From: Dryas octopetala
Taxonomy: Eukaryota > Streptophyta > Magnoliopsida > Rosales > Rosaceae
Assembly: GCA_963921425.1 (NCBI GenBank)
Contig: OY992839.1
Location: 20,692,910-20,756,909, forward strand
DNA length: 64,000 nt
Reading direction: 5' to 3'
The position numbers and the translations under genes were made by a program. This document shows positions 59,591 through 64,000 of the stretch, piece by piece. The notes under the pieces were generated by a model, which was given only the letters and a program-made list of their open reading frames with translations, had not been told where the DNA came from and ran no database searches. Position 1 is the stretch's first letter; every line of letters begins with the position of its first letter.

Positions 59591-60479
59591 TGCGTTGATG
59601 CTGGTATTTTGGAAGATGTCTGCATGTTTTGTTTTTGTTATGACTTTTTTCGAATGGTATTTTGGGATCTAGTGGTGGTGGTGTGGTGTCTGCATGATAT
59701 TTTAGGATCTAGTGGTGGTGTGGTGTCCGCAAATGAAGAATGAGTTTGTGATAGTTGGTTCGCAAAGGAAGAATGAGACTTTAGGTGGTTTTGGTTAATA
59801 AAATTAGATGTCAGTACCTATATATTAATGGACTCTTAAATCTTTGGCATCCCTCGCTGGCTTTGATGGCAGTCGACCTTCCCTTGTGGCCTTGCCAGCC
59901 CTCCCTAACTCTTCCTCCCTCCCCCTACAGCTACAATAAAGGCAAAATCGATTTTTCCTTACCATGCTTGATAAAGAGCCTTCTCTTTAATAGTATACAT
60001 ATAAATAAATAAATATTATATATTGTCACATCACATGCATGGCCTACAATGATAAAATGATTCACAAATTTTAATTTCATTTCGCTCCACTTTTAGATTG
60101 AGTGTTCGAACATTTTTGTAATAGTTTATTTTTAAATTTTTAAGGTTTTTTTTTTTTTTACTAAAAAAATTGTGTTTTAGTTTCTTACAATGATATAATA
60201 ACATTCTATAAGTAATATATAATAAAAAATCATATAAATAACGTAATTATCTAATATAACTAATCAACAATTAGAATGAGTTTTCAAATAGTACTTTCCT
60301 TAAAAGTCGCTCAATAAAAATTAGAGTCCATTAATAAACAGGTACTAACAACTTTTTTTCTTAATCAAACACACCCAAAGCTCCATTATTTCTTTGCGGG
60401 CCATATTCTATAAAAATCTAACAGCTCATTCTTCTTTTGCGAGCCACATGCTACAAACTTGCTAGATCCCTGCGCAACC

Positions 60480-60960
60480 TTGTTTCTCCTGCATCTACAC
60501 TTAATCTGCAGTTTCACATGCATCTACACATAATCTGCAGTTTCACCTGCATCTACACATGATCTGCAGTTGCAACTTCAATAAACTGCAGTTTCAGTTC
60601 ATTTACAGCGTTCCAGAAATTGCAGTTTCAGAACTGAGCTTTAAAAAAAAAAAACTATAGTTTCAAAAACTGCAGTTAGTAACTGCAACTGCAAGCTTGC
60701 AACTCTAATAAACTGTAATTTCTGAAATAGCAGTTAGTAGCGTTCCAGAAATTGCAGTTTCAGAACTAAGCTTAAAAAAAAAAACTGCAATTTCAGAAAC
60801 TGCAGTTAGTAACTACAACTGCAAGTCTGCAATAAACTGCAGTTTCACTTGCAATTAGTAACTGCAACTGCAAGCTTGCAACTCTAATAAACTGCAGTTT
60901 CAGAAACTGCAGTTAGTAACTGCAACTTTAATAAACTGCAGTTTCAGTCGACATACAACG
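60480..60960. repeat. CTGCAG/TTTC repeats, right cluster
   Basis: Inverted counterpart of the left cluster. Positions 60485-60570 have three units of TGCATCTACACATAATCTGC. Positions 60580-60950 repeat AATAAACTGCAGTTTCAG and GTTAGTAACTGCAACTGCAA. Confidence 0.8.
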
Positions 60961-61440
60961 TTCCAGATATTGAGCGTAAAAAAAAAAAAAATCAAGAACT
61001 TTCTACTGATAAGAAATCAAAGTAGAAGTCTCCCACAAGCTGTGATCATGCCCAATCGAGGAGAAGCAGGAGTGGTCATAGCACATCCAAAAGGCTTCGA
61101 TCGAGCTCGGAGCAGATCCATTGCTTCTTGGTCAGCGTTGAGATTTTCAAGGCCGTTGATAGCAGCGCTACTCGTGGTGGTGGTGTTCGTCCTAGAGGTG
61201 CTTGCTCTGCGAAGAAGAAGAACAAGAATATGGTGAAGAGGAAAGAGAAGAGAGACATAGCGAGGGGAGAGATAGAGAAGAAAGAGTAAGACAAAAAGAA
61301 AATAAAATGACAATTGATCAGATTTCAAAATAAGTTACCTAAGCTACAACTTACCTTGTTGTTAAATAAAATTAATTGGTGTATTGGAGAGTAAAAATAA
61401 TAAGTAAAAGGTAGCTTAGGATAATTAATTCTAAAAATTA

Positions 61441-64000
61441 AGGTCTGTTAACTAACAGATACTGACAAGAGCTCAACGACTAGTCTTCCTTTGCGCCACT
61501 TTATGACGAAAACAAACACTGGATAAATCGAAAATACCAGTTGTGAGGACACAGCTGTAACAAGCCAAAAAAGAAATAAAAATACAAGGCCCAACATATT
61601 ATAAACAAGGTCCATTAATAAACATGTATTGACAACATTACAAAATTCTGCAACTCTTATAGCAAGGAATACACAAACAATTTGAGATCTTTACACTTTC
61701 ATCTAAAATGTTACTATTCCTAAACCAAGAATCATCTATTTCAAGTTTTTTCTTTGGTTTCTTTTTTGATGTTCTTCTCTGCAACATAATATTACTGCGA
61801 CTACAGTTCCAGAAAACACCAATATCGAATTCTATAGTTTGGAAATCATAATAAAAAATAAAAAACTATACTTGTTACTCCAACTAAAAGATCAACCAAA
61901 ACTCAACATATTTCAAGGAAAAACCTAATATAATAGGCTAATCATGCAAGCAAACAATAATAGATGCAAACCCGAGACAAATTAAGCTTAATGAAGTTAA
62001 ATGTATCAAATATAAACCTTCTCCAGCACAAAGAGACAAAAAAAATACTCGGCCAATAAAGCCAAGTATGTTAAACAAGTATCTAAATAATCGTTCTTCA
62101 CAACTAAAATTGCATGTGAAACTGCACGTGCATATTAAACTCAAATGAAAATAATAGCAATATAAAGGCAACAACAAGCCAAGCATAACACTATCTTCAC
62201 CTTATGAGCATCGAGCAAACTTCAACACTTTCATTCCTATAACCTAAGCAAAAGAGAGCAAATGAATCAATTTTTGAACATGAAAAGTAACTAAAAGTGA
62301 ACCAAAATAACTTATTAAGCATGTATAATACAACTGCAACTACATAACCATTCTTATAACCTAAACAAAAACAGAGCAAATCAATCCATCAATTTCTAAA
62401 CAACAAAAGCAACTAAAAGTGAATAAAAGTAAGCTATTAAACATGTATACCACTACTATAACTACATAATACTGTAATTCGTACAAATGGAAAGAAAAAC
62501 ATGAATAATATTTACTAAATTCAAAAAGTACTCAAAACAGTACATCATACCTAAACAACAAGAATGAAAATTAAATCAAATGCACAAAATACTCAACAAA
62601 AATTCAAATCCAAAACTACATCAAAACAGAAAATCAATATGCAAATGAATTAGATGATATTACAAGTTAAAAACAATAAGTTCAATAACTAGTATGCAGC
62701 CTAGCTGCCTAGGGTAATTAATTCTAAAATTAATATGTATCCACTCGTACTTAAAATGAACTACAGTTTTTTCAGAGGGCTGACATGGTTTATTCATGGT
62801 CTCTTTCTCATTGGGCCTTTTATATTATATTGACCGTATAATTTCAAACTGATCTCAATATTTATTTTCATGAGAAATTTAAAGTTTTTTTGATCAGAAA
62901 GCAATTTGAAGTAGTTTATATATAAATTAATGAAACGGGTTGATTTCACATTAAATATCCATCATCCAAGTTGGATAGGTTAGATTCAATTTCAAACTTA
63001 ATTTTCCTTCTCTTTTAACCTGAAGTGCGCATGTAATCATGCTTCTCGATCACCTCTCAGTGGTAGCCCGTTTTTCTTGCTCCCCATTTGTGGGTGCTTT
63101 TGAGTCCACTAGTTCTGATATATACCAATTCAGACTTAGCTTGCTGGCAATCACCACCATAACCTCCCCGTGACTGTCTTTAAGTTCTACACACGGAAGT
63201 ATTATATATTAGTTACATATTGGTCTTGTCATTGTCTTGAATTTGCAGTAGCCTATATAGACAGAGAGAGGAGACAAATGAAAAGCTATATACACTTTAA
63301 ACGGTTCATGTCATGGTCTTGGATATAATATATCCTTCCAAAATTGAGGTCTCCATCTTCTAAATTCTTGAAATCTTATACATATTCTTGCAATTTCAAG
63401 TGGAGAAATGTCTAGCTACCTTATTTAATCTATCTAGTTCTCATTCTACAGTGTAGTTTTATGAACATAACCATTCATTTTTTTAATCATTATTTAAGAT
63501 CCTTTGTGCTAAAAAAAAAAATCAAATTAAAAACAATTTGATTATATAGCTCTTATAAAATAAACAAAAGGTTTTAGTAACAGTTAGATTCACCGTCTGT
63601 TTATTTAATAATAGTTATATAACTAAAAAATTTCATATTTTCTTGATTTTTTTATATGTAATCTTTAAAAATTGATCCAAAAAATGAACAATTTTGTAAA
63701 ATGAAAATAATAAAAGAAAAAGTCAGAAAGAAAAGATTGATGGGTAAAGGTAGCTAATGGATTCATCCAAATCCATAACGATAGAATATTTCATTTCCAC
63801 CTCACTACAGTTTGTGTTTGTGGTGAACCCTGTTTCTTGGTCCAACCTAGACACTATATATTATTGCTGGTGGATCCCTAATACCCCTATATACGGATGA
63901 AGGATCGATGCCAAGCATTCTAAAACAAACAGCAAAAATCTTCCCCTGGAGTCTGGAGAGGAAGATCAGGTCCACATGCAAATCACAGAAGCACACACGA
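61441..64000. other. AT-rich region without a recognised gene
   Basis: Holds a two-copy direct repeat of about 118 bp (62230 and 62348, TATAACCTAAGCAAAAGAG versus TATAACCTAAACAAAAACAG). It also has a second copy of TAATTAATTCTAAAATTAA at 62715, close to the fold-back right end. Nothing else is supported to the end of the window. Confidence 0.55.
62230..62470. repeat. Two-copy direct repeat, about 118 bp
   Basis: Shared blocks are TTATAACCTAA, AGAGCAAAT, AGTAACTAAAAGTGAA/AGCAACTAAAAGTGAA and AACTACATAA. Confidence 0.65.

Larger units (their letters stand above)
58893..61440. mobile_element. Fold-back element with long inverted arms
   Basis: The left arm (about 58893-59400) and right arm (about 60950-61440) are inverted copies. 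Paired blocks include GAATTAATTACCCTAAACTA, ACCAATTAATTTTATTTAA, CTTGTTCTTCTTCTTCGCAG and AAGAAGCAATGGATCTGCTC. The space between holds CTGCAGTTTC-type repeats. The arms contain a GC-richer segment that looks captured from a gene leader and exon, but no intact protein is encoded. Exact ends and a target duplication were not resolved. Confidence 0.7.

Overview
The window is plant nuclear DNA. It has split genes with GT-AG introns, AT-rich intergenic DNA and many transposable elements. The gene set (plastid-type serine hydroxymethyltransferase, SKP2-type F-box/LRR protein, ACR-type ACT-repeat protein, S-protein homologue) is that of a eudicot. A woody rosid, perhaps Rosaceae, is a guess and not shown by the sequence.

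Layout. Positions 1-1412 hold the 3' end of an unrecognised plus-strand gene. Positions 3300-8615 hold an SHMT gene of 11 coding exons plus a 5'UTR intron; I reconstruct 530 aa. A SKP2-like F-box gene (minus, 9438-12619, four coding exons, 376 aa) converges on it. After about 6 kb of repeat-bearing intergenic DNA comes an ACR gene with four ACT repeats (minus, 19747-24046, seven coding exons, 448 aa). At 25986-26429 there is a secreted S-protein homologue. A degenerate second copy of that gene and its flanks lies at about 32030-34900, so the region is a diverged local duplication; the two copies differ by transposon insertions.

The right half is mostly mobile DNA. A complete, very young Ty3/gypsy element of the Tat lineage occupies 37685-49878. 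Its 1067-bp LTRs differ at two sites that I can find, and it is flanked by the 5-bp duplication CAAGA. It encodes Gag, then protease, RT, RNase H, a second (archaeal-type) RNase H and integrase in the same frame after one TAG codon. On the opposite strand it carries a separate three-exon gene (45860-48174) for a predicted 709-aa protein. A 71-bp tandem array lies between the two convergent gene sets. Further right are a Harbinger-like non-autonomous element (50077-51785), a 3.1-kb solo LTR (52061-55184) with an array of about 48-bp hairpin-forming repeats, a hAT-type element (55485-57425) holding telomere-like arrays, and a fold-back element (about 58893-61440) with CTGCAG-rich arrays. The last 2.5 kb is AT-rich with no gene seen.

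The four host genes are not a pathway cluster. The most unusual structures are the intron-bearing antisense gene inside the Tat element and the hairpin array whose stems show paired substitutions.
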